Under the pieces are notes generated by a model, which saw only the letters and a list, made by a program, of their open reading frames with translations, searched no databases and was not told the origin of the DNA. A stretch of 64,000 nt of DNA. Origin: Aurelia coerulea (taxonomy: Eukaryota; Cnidaria; Scyphozoa; Semaeostomeae; Ulmaridae). Made by a program: the position numbers and the translations under genes. Position 1 is the first letter of the stretch. Every line of letters starts with the position of its first letter. The stretch covers positions 16,191,484-16,255,483 of the forward strand of contig CM076951.1 in NCBI GenBank assembly GCA_039566865.1, read 5' to 3'. Positions 23,880 through 35,974 of this stretch are shown piece after piece.

Positions 23880-25623
23880 CATTTAATTAATCGATGTTTG
23901 TTGATGAGTTAAAGCTAAAATAAGACTAAAGAAAGAACTAATGTCTATAGTAATGTTTCAAAGAATGGTTGCTGCAGCACTAATATAGTACTATAAAAGA
24001 AGTAGCTGGCAGAACTCAAGTTTTAGAGAACTTTGAGCGCAATACTCTTTATAAAATGAATTGTAGCTAATAAAGTACGTTAAACCACACTTTTTGTGGT
24101 TTTATTTTGTTTTCTTTGAGAAAATAAACATTTAATTAATAGATGTTTGTTGATTTGTTAAAGCTAAAATAAGACTAAAGAAAGAACTAATGTTTATAGT
24201 AATGTTTCCAAGAATGATTGCTGCAGTACTACTATAGTGCTATATAAGAAGTAGCTGGCAGAACTCAAGTTTTAAAGAACTAAGAGCGCAATACTCTTTA
24301 TAATATGAATTGTAGCTAATAAAGTGAGTTAACCTACATTTTTTGTCTTTATATTTTGTTTTTTTTGAGAAAATAAACATTTAATTAATCGATGTTTGTT
24401 GATTCAGTAAAGCTAAAATAAGACTAAAGAAAGAACTAATGTCTATAGTAATGTTTCCAAAAATGGTTGCTGCAACACTAATATAGTGCCATAAAAGAAG
24501 TTGCTGGCAGAACTAAAGTTTTAAAGAACGATGAGCGCAATACTCTTTATAATATGAATTGTAGCTAATAAAGTGTGTTAAACCACACTTTTTGTGGTTT
24601 TATTTTGTTTTCTTTGAGAAAATAAACATATAATTAATCGATGTTTGTTGATGAGTTAAAGCTAAAATAAGACTAAAGAAAGAACTAATGTTTGTAGCAA
24701 TGTTTCCAAGAATTGTTGCTGCAGTACTAATATAGTGCTATATAAGAAGTAGCTGGCAGAACTCAAGTTTTAAAGAACTATGAGCGCAATACTCTTTATA
24801 ATATGAATTGTAGCTAATAAAGTGAGTTAATCCACAATTTTTGTCTATACATTTTGTTTTCTTTGAGAAAATAAACATTTAATTAATCGATGTTTGTTGA
24901 TGCAGTAAAGCTAGAAAAATACTAAAAAATAACTAATGTCTATAGTAATGCTTCCAAGAATGGTTGCTGCAGCACTAATATAGTACTATAAAAGAAGTAG
25001 TTGGCAGAATTAAAGTTTTAAAGAACGATGAGTGCAATACTCTTTATAATATGAATTGTAGCTAATAAAGTGCGTTAAACCACACTTTTTGTTGTTTTAT
25101 TTTGTTTTCTTTGAGAAAATAAACATTTAATTAATCGATGTTTGTTGATGAGTTAAAGCTAAAATAAGACTAAAGAAAGAACTAATGTTTGTAGTAATGT
25201 TTCCAAGAATGGTTGCTGCAGCACTAATATAGTACTATAAAAGAAGTAGTTGGCAGAATTAAAGTTTTAAAGAACGATGAGCGCAATACTCTTTATAATA
25301 TGAATTGTAGCTAATAAAGTGCGTTAAACCACACTTTTTGTTGTTTTATTTTGTTTTTTTTTTGAGAAAATAAACATTTATTTAATCGATGTTTGTTGAT
25401 GAGTTAAAGCTAAAATAAGACTAAAGAAAGAACTAATGTCTATAGTAATGTTTCCAAGAATGGTTGCTGCAGCACTAATATAGTGCTATATAAGAAATAG
25501 CTGGCAGAACTCAAGTTTTAAAGAACTATGAGCGCAATACTCTTTATAATATGAATTGTAGCTAATAAATTGAGTTAATCCCCAATTTTTGTCCTTACAT
25601 TTTGTTTTCTTTGAGAAAATAAA
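23880..25623. repeat. 7-monomer HOR variant U5 (1744 bp)
   Basis: A-B-C-M5-M6-M7-M8 at 23880, 24129, 24378, 24627, 24876, 25124 and 25375; M4 is missing. The C monomer switches to the E form (GTGCCATAAAAGAAGTTGC) and an M4-like tail (GTGTGTTAAACCACA), so C and M4 appear fused. Confidence 0.9.
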
Positions 25624-27615
25624 CATTTAATTAATCGATGTTTGTTGATGAGTTAAAGCTAAAATAAGACTAAAGAAAGAACTAATGTCTATAGTAATGT
25701 TTCAAAGAATGGTTGCTGCAGCACTAATATAGTACTATAAAAGAAGTAGCTGGCAGAACTCAAGTTTTAGAGAACTTTGAGCGCAATACTCTTTATAAAA
25801 TGAATTGTAGCTAATAAAGTACGTTAAACCACACTTTTTGTGGTTTTATTTTGTTTTCTTTGAGAAAATAAACATTTAATTAATAGATGTTTGTTGATTT
25901 GTTAAAGCTAAAATAAGACTAAAGAAAGAACTAATGTTTATAGTAATGTTTCCAAGAATGATTGCTGCAGTACTACTATAGTGCTATATAGGAAGTAGCT
26001 GGCAGAACTCAAGTTTTAAAGAACTAAGAGCGCAATACTCTTTATAATATGAATTGTAGCTAATAAAGTGAGTTAACCTACATTTTTTGTCTTTATATTT
26101 TGTTTTTTTTGAGAAAATAAACATTTAATTAATCGATGTTTGTTGATTCAGTAAAGCTAAAATAAGACTAAAGAAAGAACTAATGTCTATAGTAATGTTT
26201 CCAAAAATGGTTGCTGCAACACTAACATAGTGCAATAAAAGTAGTTGCTGGCAGAACTAAAGTTTTAAAGAACGATGAGCGCAATACTCTTTATAATATG
26301 AATTGTAGCTAATAAAGTGCGTTAAAGTGCCTTTTTGTTGTTTTATTTTGTTTTCTTTGAGAAAGATAAACATTTAATTAATCGATGTTTGTTGATGAGT
26401 TAAAGCTAAAATAAGACTAAAGAAAGAACTAATGTCTATAGTAATGTTTCCAAGAATGGTTGCTGCAGCACTAATATAGTACTATAAAAGAAGTAGTTGG
26501 CAGAATTAAAGTTTTAAAGAACGATGAGCGCAATACTCTTTATAATATGAATTGTAGCTAATAAAGTGCGTTAAACCACACTTTTTGTGGTTTTATTTTG
26601 TTTTCTTTGAGAAAATAAACATATAATTAATCGATGTTTGTTGATGAGTTAAAGCTAAAATAAGATTAAAGAAAGAACTAATGTTTGTAGCAATGTTTCC
26701 AAGAATGTTGCTGCAGTACTAATATAGTGCTATATAAGAAGTAGCTGGCAGAACTCAAGTTTTAAAGAACTATGAGCGCAATACTCTTTATAATATGAAT
26801 TGTAGCTAATAAAGTGAGTTAATCCACAATTTTTGTCTATACATTTTGTTTTCTTTGAGAAAATAACATTTAATTAATCGATGTTTGTTGATGCAGTAAA
26901 GCTAAAATAAGACTAAAGAAATAACTAATGTCTATAGCAATGTTTCCAAGAATGGTTGCTGCAGCACTAATATAGTACTATAAAAGAAGTAGTTGGCAGA
27001 ATTAAAGTTTTAAAGAACGATGAGCGCAATACTCTTTATAATATGAATTGTAGCTAATAAAGTGCGTTAAACCACACTTTTTGTTGTTTTATTTTGTTTT
27101 CTTTGAGAAAATAAATATTTAATTAATCGATGTTTTTTGATGAGTTAAAGCTAAAATAAGACTAAAGAAAGAACTAATGTCTATAGTAATGTTTCCAAGA
27201 ATGGTTGCTGCAGCACTAATATAGTACTATAAAAGAAGTAGTTGGCAGAATTAAAGTTTTAAAGAACGATGAGCGCAATACTCTTTATAATATGAATTGT
27301 AGCTAATAAAGTGCGTTAAACCACACTTTTTGTTGTTTTATTTTGTTTTTTTTTTGAGAAAATAAACATTTAATTAATCGATGTTTGTTGATGAGTTAAA
27401 GCTAAAATAAGACTAAAGAAAGAACTAATGTCTATAGTAATGTTTCCAAGAATGGTTGCTGCAGCACTAATATAGTGCTATATAAGAATTAGCTGGCAGA
27501 ACTCAAGTTTTAAAGAACTATGAGCGCAATACTCTTTATAATATGAATTGTAGCTAATAAAGTGAGTTAATCCCCAATTTTTGTCCTTACATTTTGTTTT
27601 CTTTGAGAAAATAAA
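25624..27615. repeat. 8-monomer HOR unit U6 (1992 bp)
   Basis: The full order A-B-C-M4-M5-M6-M7-M8 starts at 25624, 25873, 26122, 26371, 26620, 26867, 27116 and 27367. It matches U3 in order and length. Its M6 has been converted to the common AATAAGACTAAAG form instead of GCTAGAAAAATACT. Confidence 0.92.
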
Positions 27616-28613
27616 CATTTAATTAATCGATGTTTGTTGATGAGTTAAAGCTAAAATAAGACTAAAGAAAGAACTAATGTCTATAGTAATGTTTCAAAGA
27701 ATGGTTGCTGCAGCACTAATATAGTACTATAAAAGAAGTAGCTGGCAGAACTCAAGTTTTAGAGAACTTTGAGCGCAATACTCTTTATAAAGTGAATTGT
27801 AGCTAATAAAGTACGTTAAACCACACTTTTTGTGGTTTTATTTTGTTTTCTTTGAGAAAATAAACATTTAATTAATAGATGTTTGTTGATTTGTTAAAGC
27901 TAAAATAAGACTAAAGAAAGAACTAATGTTTATAGTAATGTTTCCAAGAATGATTGCTGCAGTACTACTATAGTGCTATATAAGAAGTAGCTGGCAGAAC
28001 TCAAGTTTTAAAGAACTAAGAGCGCAATACTCTTTATGATATGAATTGTAGCTAATAATGTGAGTTAACCTACATTTTTTGTCTTTATATTTTGTTTTTT
28101 TTGAGAAAATAAACATTTAATTAATCGATGTTTGTTGATTCAGTAAAGCTAAAATAAGACTAAAGAAAGAACTAATGTCTATAGTAATGTTTCCAAAAAT
28201 GGTTGCTGCAACACTAACATAGTGCAATAAAAGTAGTTGCTGGCAGAACTAAAGTTTTAAAGAACGATGAGCGCAATACTCTTTATAATATGAATTGTAG
28301 CTAATAAAGTGCGTTAAACCACACTTTTTGTTGTTTTATTTTGTTTTTTTTTTGAGAAAATAAACATTTATTTAATCGATGTTTGTTGATGAGTTAAAGC
28401 TAAAATAAGACTAAAGAAAGAACTAATGTCTATAGTAATGTTTCCAAGAATGGTTGCTGCAGCACTAATATAGTGCTATATAAGAATTAGCTGGCAGAAC
28501 TCAAGTTTTAAAGAACTATGAGCGCAATACTCTTTATAATATGAATTGTAGCTAATAAAGTGAGTTAATCCCCAATTTTTGTCCTTACATTTTGTTTTCT
28601 TTGAGAAAATAAA
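27616..28613. repeat. 4-monomer HOR variant U7 (998 bp)
   Basis: A (27616), B (27865), C with an M7-like tail (28114; TTGTTGTTTTATTTTG then a long T-run), M8 (28365). A shares the private variant ATAAAGTGAATTG with the A that follows at 28614. Loss of M4-M7 through a C/M7 fusion explains the length. Confidence 0.9.
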
Positions 28614-30091
28614 CATTTAATTAATCGATGTTTGTTGATGAGTTAAAGCTAAAATAAGACTAAAGAAAGAACTAATGGCTATAGTAATGTTTCAAAGAAT
28701 GGTTGCTGCAGCACTAATATAGTACTATAAAAGAAGTAGCTGGCAGAACTCAAGTTTTAGAGAACTTTGAGCGCAATACTCTTTATAAAGTGAATTGTAG
28801 CTAATAAAGTACGTTAAACCACACTTTTTGTGGTTTTATTTTGTTTTCTTTGAGAAAATAGACATTTAATTAATAGATGTTTGTTGATTTGTTAGAGCTA
28901 AAATAAGACTAAAGAAAGAACTGATGTCTAAGGTAATGTTTCCAAAAATGGCTGCTGCAACACTAATATAGTTCCATAAAAGAAGTTGCTGGCAGAACTA
29001 AAGTTTTAAAGAACGATGAGCGCATTACTCTTTATAATATGAATTGTAGCTAATAAAGTGTGTTAAACCACACTTTTTGTAGTTTTATTTTGTTTTCTTT
29101 GAGAAAATAAACATTGATTTAAACGATGTTTGTTGATGAGTTAAATCTAAAATAAGACTAAAGAAAGAACTAATGTCTATAGTAATGTTTCAAAGAATGG
29201 TTGCTGCAGCACTAATATAGTACTATAAAAGAAGTAGCTGGCAGAACTCAAGTTTTAGAGAACTTTGAGCGCAATACTCTTTATAAAATGAATTGTAGCT
29301 AATAAAGTACGTTAAACCACACTTTTTGTGGTTTTATTTTGTTTTCTTTGAGAAAATAAACACTTAATTAATAGATGTTTGTTGATTTGTTAAAGCTATA
29401 AATAAGACTGTTTATAGTAATGTTTCCAAGAATGATTGCTGCAGTACTACTATAGTGCTATATAAGAAGTAGCTGGCAGAACTCAAGTTTTAAAGAACTA
29501 AGAGCGCAATACTCTTTATAATATGAATTGTAGCTAAAAAAGTGAGTTAACCTACATTTTTTGTCTTTATATATTGTTTTTTTTGAGAAAATAAACATTT
29601 AATTAATCGATGTTTGTTGATTCAGTAAAGCTAAAATAAGACTAAAGAAAGAACTAATGTCTATAGTAATGTTTCCAAAAATGGTTGCTGCAACACTAAC
29701 ATAGTGCAATAAAAGTAGTTGCTGGCAGAACTAAAGTTTTAAAGAACGATGAGCGCAATACTCTTTATAATATGAATTGTAGCTAATAAAGTGCGTTAAA
29801 GTGCTTTTTGTTGTTTTATTTTGTTTTCTTTGAGAAAGTAAACATTTAATTAATCGATGTTTGTTGATGAGTTAAAGCTAAAATAAGACTAAAGAAAGAA
29901 CTAATGTCTATAGTAATGTTTCCAAGAATGGTTGCTGCAGCACTAATATAGTGCTATATAAGAAGTAGCTGGCAGAACTCAAGTTTTAAAGAACTATGAG
30001 CACAATACTCTTTATAATATGAATTGTAGCTAATAAAGTCAGTTAATCCACAATTTTTGTCTTTACATTTTGTTTTCTTTGAGAAAGTAAA

Positions 30092-30132
30092 CATTTTTTG
30101 TGGTTTTATTTTGTTTTCATTGAGAAAATAAA
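30092..30132. repeat. 41-bp deletion derivative
   Basis: Standard form with TTTTCATTGAG after a GAGCAC/GTCAGTTAATCC monomer. Confidence 0.9.
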
Positions 30133-31623
30133 CTTTAATTAATCGTTGTTTGTTGATGAGTTAAAGCTAAAATAAGACTAAAGAAAGAACTAATGTCTAT
30201 AGTAATGTTTCAAAGAATGGTTGCTGCAGCACTAATATAGTACTATAAAAGAAGTAGTTGGCAGAATTAAAGTTTTAAAGAACGATGAGCGCAATACTCC
30301 TTATAATATGAATTGTAGCTAAGAAAGTGCGTTAAACCACACTTTTTGTTGTTTTATTTTGTTTTACTTGAGAAAATAAACATTTAATTAATCGATGTTT
30401 GTTGATGATTTAAAGCTAAAATAAGACTAAAGAAAGAAATAATGTCTAAAGTAATGTTTCCAAAAATGGCTGCTGCAACACTAATATAGTGCCATAAAAG
30501 AAGTTGCTGGCAGAACTAAAGTTTTAAAGAACGATGAGCGCAATACTCTTTATAATATGAATTGTAGCTAATAAAGTGTGTTAAACCACACTTTTTGTGG
30601 TTTTATTTTGTTTTCTTTGAGAAAATAAACATTTAATTAAACGATGTTTGTTGATGAGTTCAAGCTAAAATAAGACTAAAGAAAGAACTAATGTTTGTAG
30701 CAATGTTTCAAAGAATGGTTGCTGCAGCACTAATATAGTACTATAAAAGAAGTAGCTGGCAGAACTCAAGTTTTAGAGAACTTTGAGCGCAATACTCTTT
30801 ATAAAATGAATTGTAGCTAATAAAGTACGTTAAACCACACTTTTTGTGGTTTTATTTTGTTTTCTTTGAGAAAATAAACATTTAATTAATAGATGTTTGT
30901 TGATTTGTTAAAGCTAAAATAAGACTAAAGAAAGAACTAATGTTTATAGTAATGTTTCCAAGAATGATTGCTGCAGTACTACTATAGTGCTATATAAGAA
31001 GTAGCTGGCAGAACTCAAGTTTTAAAGAACTAAGAGCGCAATACTCTTTATAATATGAATTGTAGCTAATAAAGTGAGTTAACCTACATTTTTTGTCTTT
31101 ATATTTTGTTTTTTTTGAGAAAATAAACATTTAATTAATCGATGTTTGTTGATTCAGTAAAGCTAAAATAAGACTAAAGAAAGAACTAATGTCTATAGTA
31201 ATGTTTCCAAAAATGGTTGCTGCAACACTAACATAGTGCAATAAAAGTAGTTGCTGGCAGAACTAAAGTTTTAAAGAACGATGAGCGCAATACTCTTTAT
31301 AATATGAATTGTAGCTAATAAAGTGCGTTAAAGTGCTTTTTGTTGTTTTATTTTGTTTTCTTTGAGAAAGTAAACATTTAATTAATCGATGTTTGTTGAT
31401 GAGTTAAAGCTAAAATAAGACTAAAGAAAGAACTAATGTCTATAGTAATGTTTCCAAGAATGGTTGCTGCAGCACTAATATAATGCTATATAAGAAGTAG
31501 CTGGCAGAACTCAAGTTTTAAAGAACTATGAGCACAATACTCTTTATAATATGAATTGTAGCTAATAAAGTCAGTTAATCCACAATTTTTGTCTTTACAT
31601 TTTGTTTTCTTTGAGAAAGTAAA

Positions 31624-31664
31624 CATTTTTTGTGGTTTTATTTTGTTTTCATTGAGAAAATAAA
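31624..31664. repeat. 41-bp deletion derivative
   Basis: Standard form; it marks the left boundary of the 4310-bp HOR. Confidence 0.9.
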
Positions 31665-34600
31665 CTTTAATTAATCGTTGTTTGTTGATTTGTTAAGGCT
31701 AAAATAAGACTAAAGAAAAAACTAATGCTCAAAGTAATGTTTAAAAGAATGGTTGCTGCAGCACTAATATAGTATTATAAAAGAAGTAGTTGGCAGAATT
31801 AAAGTTTTAAAGAACGATGAGCGCAATACTCTTTATAATATGAATTGTAGCTAATAAATTGCGTTAAACCACACTTTTTGTTGTTTTATTTTGTTTTCTT
31901 TGAGAAAATAAACATTTAATTAATCGATGTTTGTTGATGAGTTAAAGCTAAAATAAGACTAAAGAAAGAACTTATGTTTATAGTAATGTTTCCAAGAATG
32001 GTTGCTGCAGCTCTAATATAGTATTATAAAAGAAGTAGTTGGCAGAATTAAAGTTTTAAAGAACGATGAGCGCAATACTCTTTATAATATGAATTGTAGC
32101 TAATAAAGTGCGTTAAACCACACTTTTTGTTGTTTTATTTTGTTTTCTTTGAGAAAATAAACATTTAATTAATCGATGTTTGTTGATGAGTTAAAGCTAA
32201 AATAAGACTAAAGAAAAAACTAATGTCTATAGTAATGTTTTAAAGAATGGTTGCTGCAGCTCTAATATAGTATTATAAAAGAAGTAGTTGGCAGAATTAA
32301 AGTTTTAAAGAACGATGAGCGCAATACTCTTTATAATATGAATTGTAGCTAATAAAGTGCGTTAAACCACACTTTTTGTTGTTTTATTTTGTTTTCTTTG
32401 AGAAAATAAACATTTAATTAATCGATGTTTGTTGATGAGTTAAGGCTAAAATAAGACTAAAGAAAGAACTGATGTCTATAGTAATGTTTCCAAGAATGGT
32501 TGCTGCAGCACTAATATAGTGCTATATAAGAAATAACTGGCAGAACTCAAGTTTTAAAGAACAATGAGCGCAATACTCTTTATAATATGAATTGTAGCTA
32601 ATAAATTGCGTTAATCCACACTTTTTGTGGTTTTATTTTGTTTTCTTTGAGAAAAAAAACATTTAATTAAACGATGTTTGTTGATGAGTTAAAGCTAAAA
32701 TAAGACTAAAGAAAGAACTAATGTTTATAGTAATCTTTCCAAGAATGGTTGCTGCAGTACTAATATAGTGCTATATAAGAAGTAGCTGGCAGAACTCAAG
32801 TTTTAAAGAACGATGATTGCAATACTCTTTATAAAATTAATTTTAGCTAATAAAGTGAGTTAATCTACAATTTTTGTGTTTATATTTTGCTTTCTTTGAG
32901 AAGATAAACATTTAATTAATCGATTTTTGCTGATGCAGTAAAGCTAAAATAAGACTAAAGAAAGAACTAATGTCTATAGTAATGTTTCCAAAAATGGCTG
33001 CTGCAACACTAATATAGTGCCATAAAAGAAGTTGCTGGCAGAACTAAAGTTTTAAAGAACTATAAGCGCAATACTCTTTATAATATGAATTGTAGCTAAT
33101 AAAGTGCGTTAATTCACACTTTTTGTGGTTTTATTTTGTTTTCTTTGAGAAAAAAAACATTTAATTAAACGATGTTTGTTGATGAGTTAAAGCTAAAATA
33201 AGACTAAAGAAAAAACTAATGTCTATAGTAATGTTTCAAAGAATGGTTGCTGCAGCACTAATATAGTATTATAAAAGAAGTAGTTGGCAGAATTAAAGTT
33301 TTAAAGAACGATGAGCGCAATACTCTTTATAATATGAATTGTAGCTAATAAAGTGCGTTAAACCACACTTTTTGTTGTTTTATTTTGTTTTCTTTGAGAA
33401 AATAAACATTTAATTAAACGATGTTTGTTGATGAGTTCAAGCTAAAATAAGACTAAAGAAAGAACTAATGTTTGTAGCAATGTTTCAAAGAATGGTTGCT
33501 GCAGCACTAATATAGTGCTATAAAAGAAGTAGCTGGCAGAACTCAAGTTTTAGAGAACTTTGAGCGCAATACTCTTTATAAAATGAATTGTAGCTAATAA
33601 AGTACGTTAAACCACACTTTTTGTGGTTTTATTTTGTTTTCTTTGAGAAAATAAACATTTAATTAATAGATGTTTGTTGATTTGTTAAAGCTAAAATAAG
33701 ACTAAAGAAAGAACTAATGTTTATAGTAATGTTTCCAAGAATGATTGCTGCAGTACTACTATAGTGCTATATAAGAAGTAGCTGGCAGAACTCAAGTTTT
33801 AAAGAACTAAGAGCGCAATACTCTTTATAATATGAATTATAGCTAATAAAGTGAGTTAACCTACATTTTTTGTCTTTATATTTTGTTTTTTTTGAGAAAA
33901 TAAACATTTAATTAATCGATGTTTGTTGATTCAGTAAAGCTAAAATAAGACTAAAGAAAGAACTAATGTCTATAGTAATGTTTCCAAAAATGGTTGCTGC
34001 AACACTAACATAGTGCAATAAAAGTAGTTGCTGGCAGAACTAAAGTTTTAAAGAACGATGAGCGCAATACTCTTTATAATATGAATTGTAGCTAATAAAG
34101 TGCGTTAAAGTGCTTTTTGTTGTTTTATTTTGTTTTCTTTGAGAAAGTAAACATTTAATTAATCGATTTTTGTTGATGAGTTAAAGCTAAAATAAGACTA
34201 AAGAAAGAACTAATGTCTATAGTAATGTTTCCAAGAATGGTTGCTGCAGCACTAATATAATGCTATATAAGAAGTAGCTGGCAGAACTCAAGTTTTAAAG
34301 AACTATGAGCACAATACTCTTTATAATATGAATTGTAGCTAATAAAGTGCGTTAAAGTGCTTTTTGTTGTTTTATTTTGTTTTCTTTGAGAAAGTAAACA
34401 TTTAATTAATCGATTTTTGTTGATGAGTTAAAGCTAAAATAAGACTAAAGAAAGAACTAATGTCTATAGTAATGTTTCCAAGAATGGTTGCTGCAGCACT
34501 AATATAGTGCTATATAAGAAATAACTGGCAGAACTCAAGTTTTAAAGAACAATGAGCGCAATACTCTTTATAATATGAATTGTAGCTAATAAATTGCGTT

Positions 34601-35643
34601 AATCCACACTTTTTGTGGTTTTATTTTGTTTTCTTTGAGAAAAAAAACATTTAATTAAACGATGTTTGTTGATGAGTTAAAGCTAAAATAAGACTAAAGA
34701 AAGAACTAATGTTTATAGTAATCTTTCCAAGAATGGTTGCTGCAGTACTAATATAGTGCTATATAAGAAGTAGCTGGCAGAACTCAAGTTTTAAAGAACG
34801 ATGATTGCAATACTCTTTATAAAATTAATTTTAGCTAATAAAGTGAGTTAATCTACAATTTTTGTGTTTATATTTTGCTTTCTTTGAGAAGATAAACATT
34901 TAATTAATCGATTTTTGCTGATGCAGTAAAGCTAAAATAAGACTAAAGAAAGAACTAATGTCTATAGTAATGTTTCCAAAAATGGCTGCTGCAACACTAA
35001 TATAGTGCCATAAAAGAAGTTGCTGGCAGAACTAAAGTTTTAAAGAACTATAAGCGCAATACTCTTTATAATATGAATTGTAGCTAATAAAGTGCGTTAA
35101 TTCACACTTTTTGTGGTTTTATTTTGTTTTCTTTGAGAAAAAAAACATTTAATTAAACGATGTTTGTTGATGAGTTAAAGCTAAAATAAGACTAAAGAAA
35201 AAACTAATGTCTATAGTAATGTTTCAAAGAATGGTTGCTGCAGCACTAATATAGTATTATAAAAGAAGTAGTTGGCAGAATTAAAGTTTTAAAGAACGAT
35301 GAGCGCAATACTCTTTATAATATGAATTGTAGCTAATAAAGTGCGTTAAACCACACTTTTTGTTGTTTTATTTTGTTTTCTTTGAGAAAATAAACATTTA
35401 ATTAAACGATGTTTGTTGATGAGTTCAAGCTAAAATAAGACTAAAGAAAGAACTAATGTTTGTAGCAATGTTTCAAAGAATGGTTGCTGCAGCACTAATA
35501 TAGTACTATAAAAGAAGTAGCTGGCAGAACTCAAGTTTTAAAGAACTATGAGCGCAATACTCTTTATAATATGAATTGTAGCTAATAAAGTCAGTTAATC
35601 CACAATTTTTGTCTTTACATTTTGTTTTCTTTGAGAAAGTAAA

Positions 35644-35684
35644 CATTTTTTGTGGTTTTATTTTGTTTTCTTTGAGAAAAAAAA
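35644..35684. repeat. 41-bp deletion derivative
   Basis: Form ending TTTTCTTTGAGAAAAAAAAC, adapted to the following monomer P17. Confidence 0.88.
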
Positions 35685-35933
35685 CATTTAATTAAACGAT
35701 GTTTGTTGATGAGTTAAAGCTAAAATAAGAATAAAGAAAAAACTAATGTTTATAGTAATGTTTCCAAGAATGGTTGCTGCAGCACTAATATAATGCTATA
35801 TAAGAAATAGCTGGCAGAACTCAAGTTTTAAAGAACTATGAGCACAATACTCTTTATAATATGAATTGTAGCTAATAAAGTCAGTTAATCCACAATTTTT
35901 GTCTTTACATTTTGTTTTCTTTGAGAAAGTAAA

Positions 35934-35974
35934 CATTTTTTGTGGTTTTATTTTGTTTTCATTGAGAAAATAAA
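35934..35974. repeat. 41-bp deletion derivative
   Basis: Standard form with TTTTCATTGAG; boundary between the two 4.3-kb units. Confidence 0.9.

Larger units (their letters stand above)
28614..31664. repeat. Transition domain between HOR families
   Basis: Twelve monomers (28614, 28863, 29112, 29361, 29596, 29843, 30133, 30381, 30630, 30879, 31128, 31375) and 41-bp derivatives at 30092 and 31624. It contains A-B/E-A-B-C and A-B-C runs. The B at 29361 is about 235 bp because AAAGAAAGAACTAAT is missing before GTTTATAG (near 29410). The monomers at 30133 and 30381 carry private markers (ACTCCTTATAATATG, TTTTACTTGAG, GAAATAATG) that recur at 54026-54350, an offset of 23893 bp. Confidence 0.88.
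31665..35974. repeat. 17-monomer HOR unit, copy 1 (4310 bp)
   Basis: Monomers P1-P17 start at 31665, 31913, 32162, 32411, 32660, 32909, 33158, 33407, 33656, 33905, 34152, 34399, 34648, 34897, 35146, 35395 and 35685, with 41-bp derivatives at 35644 and 35934. Markers: P1 GTTTAAAAG; P2/P3 GCAGCTCTAATATAG; P4 TTAAGGCTAAAA and AAATAACTGG; P5 TAATCTTTCC and GATGATTGC; P6 GATTTTTGCTGATGC; P8 GAGTTCAAGC; P9-P10 are B and C. P4-P8 recur internally as P12-P16, 1998 bp apart (GAACTGATG is lost in P12). The marker GTTTAAAAG recurs 4310 bp to the right. Confidence 0.92.
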
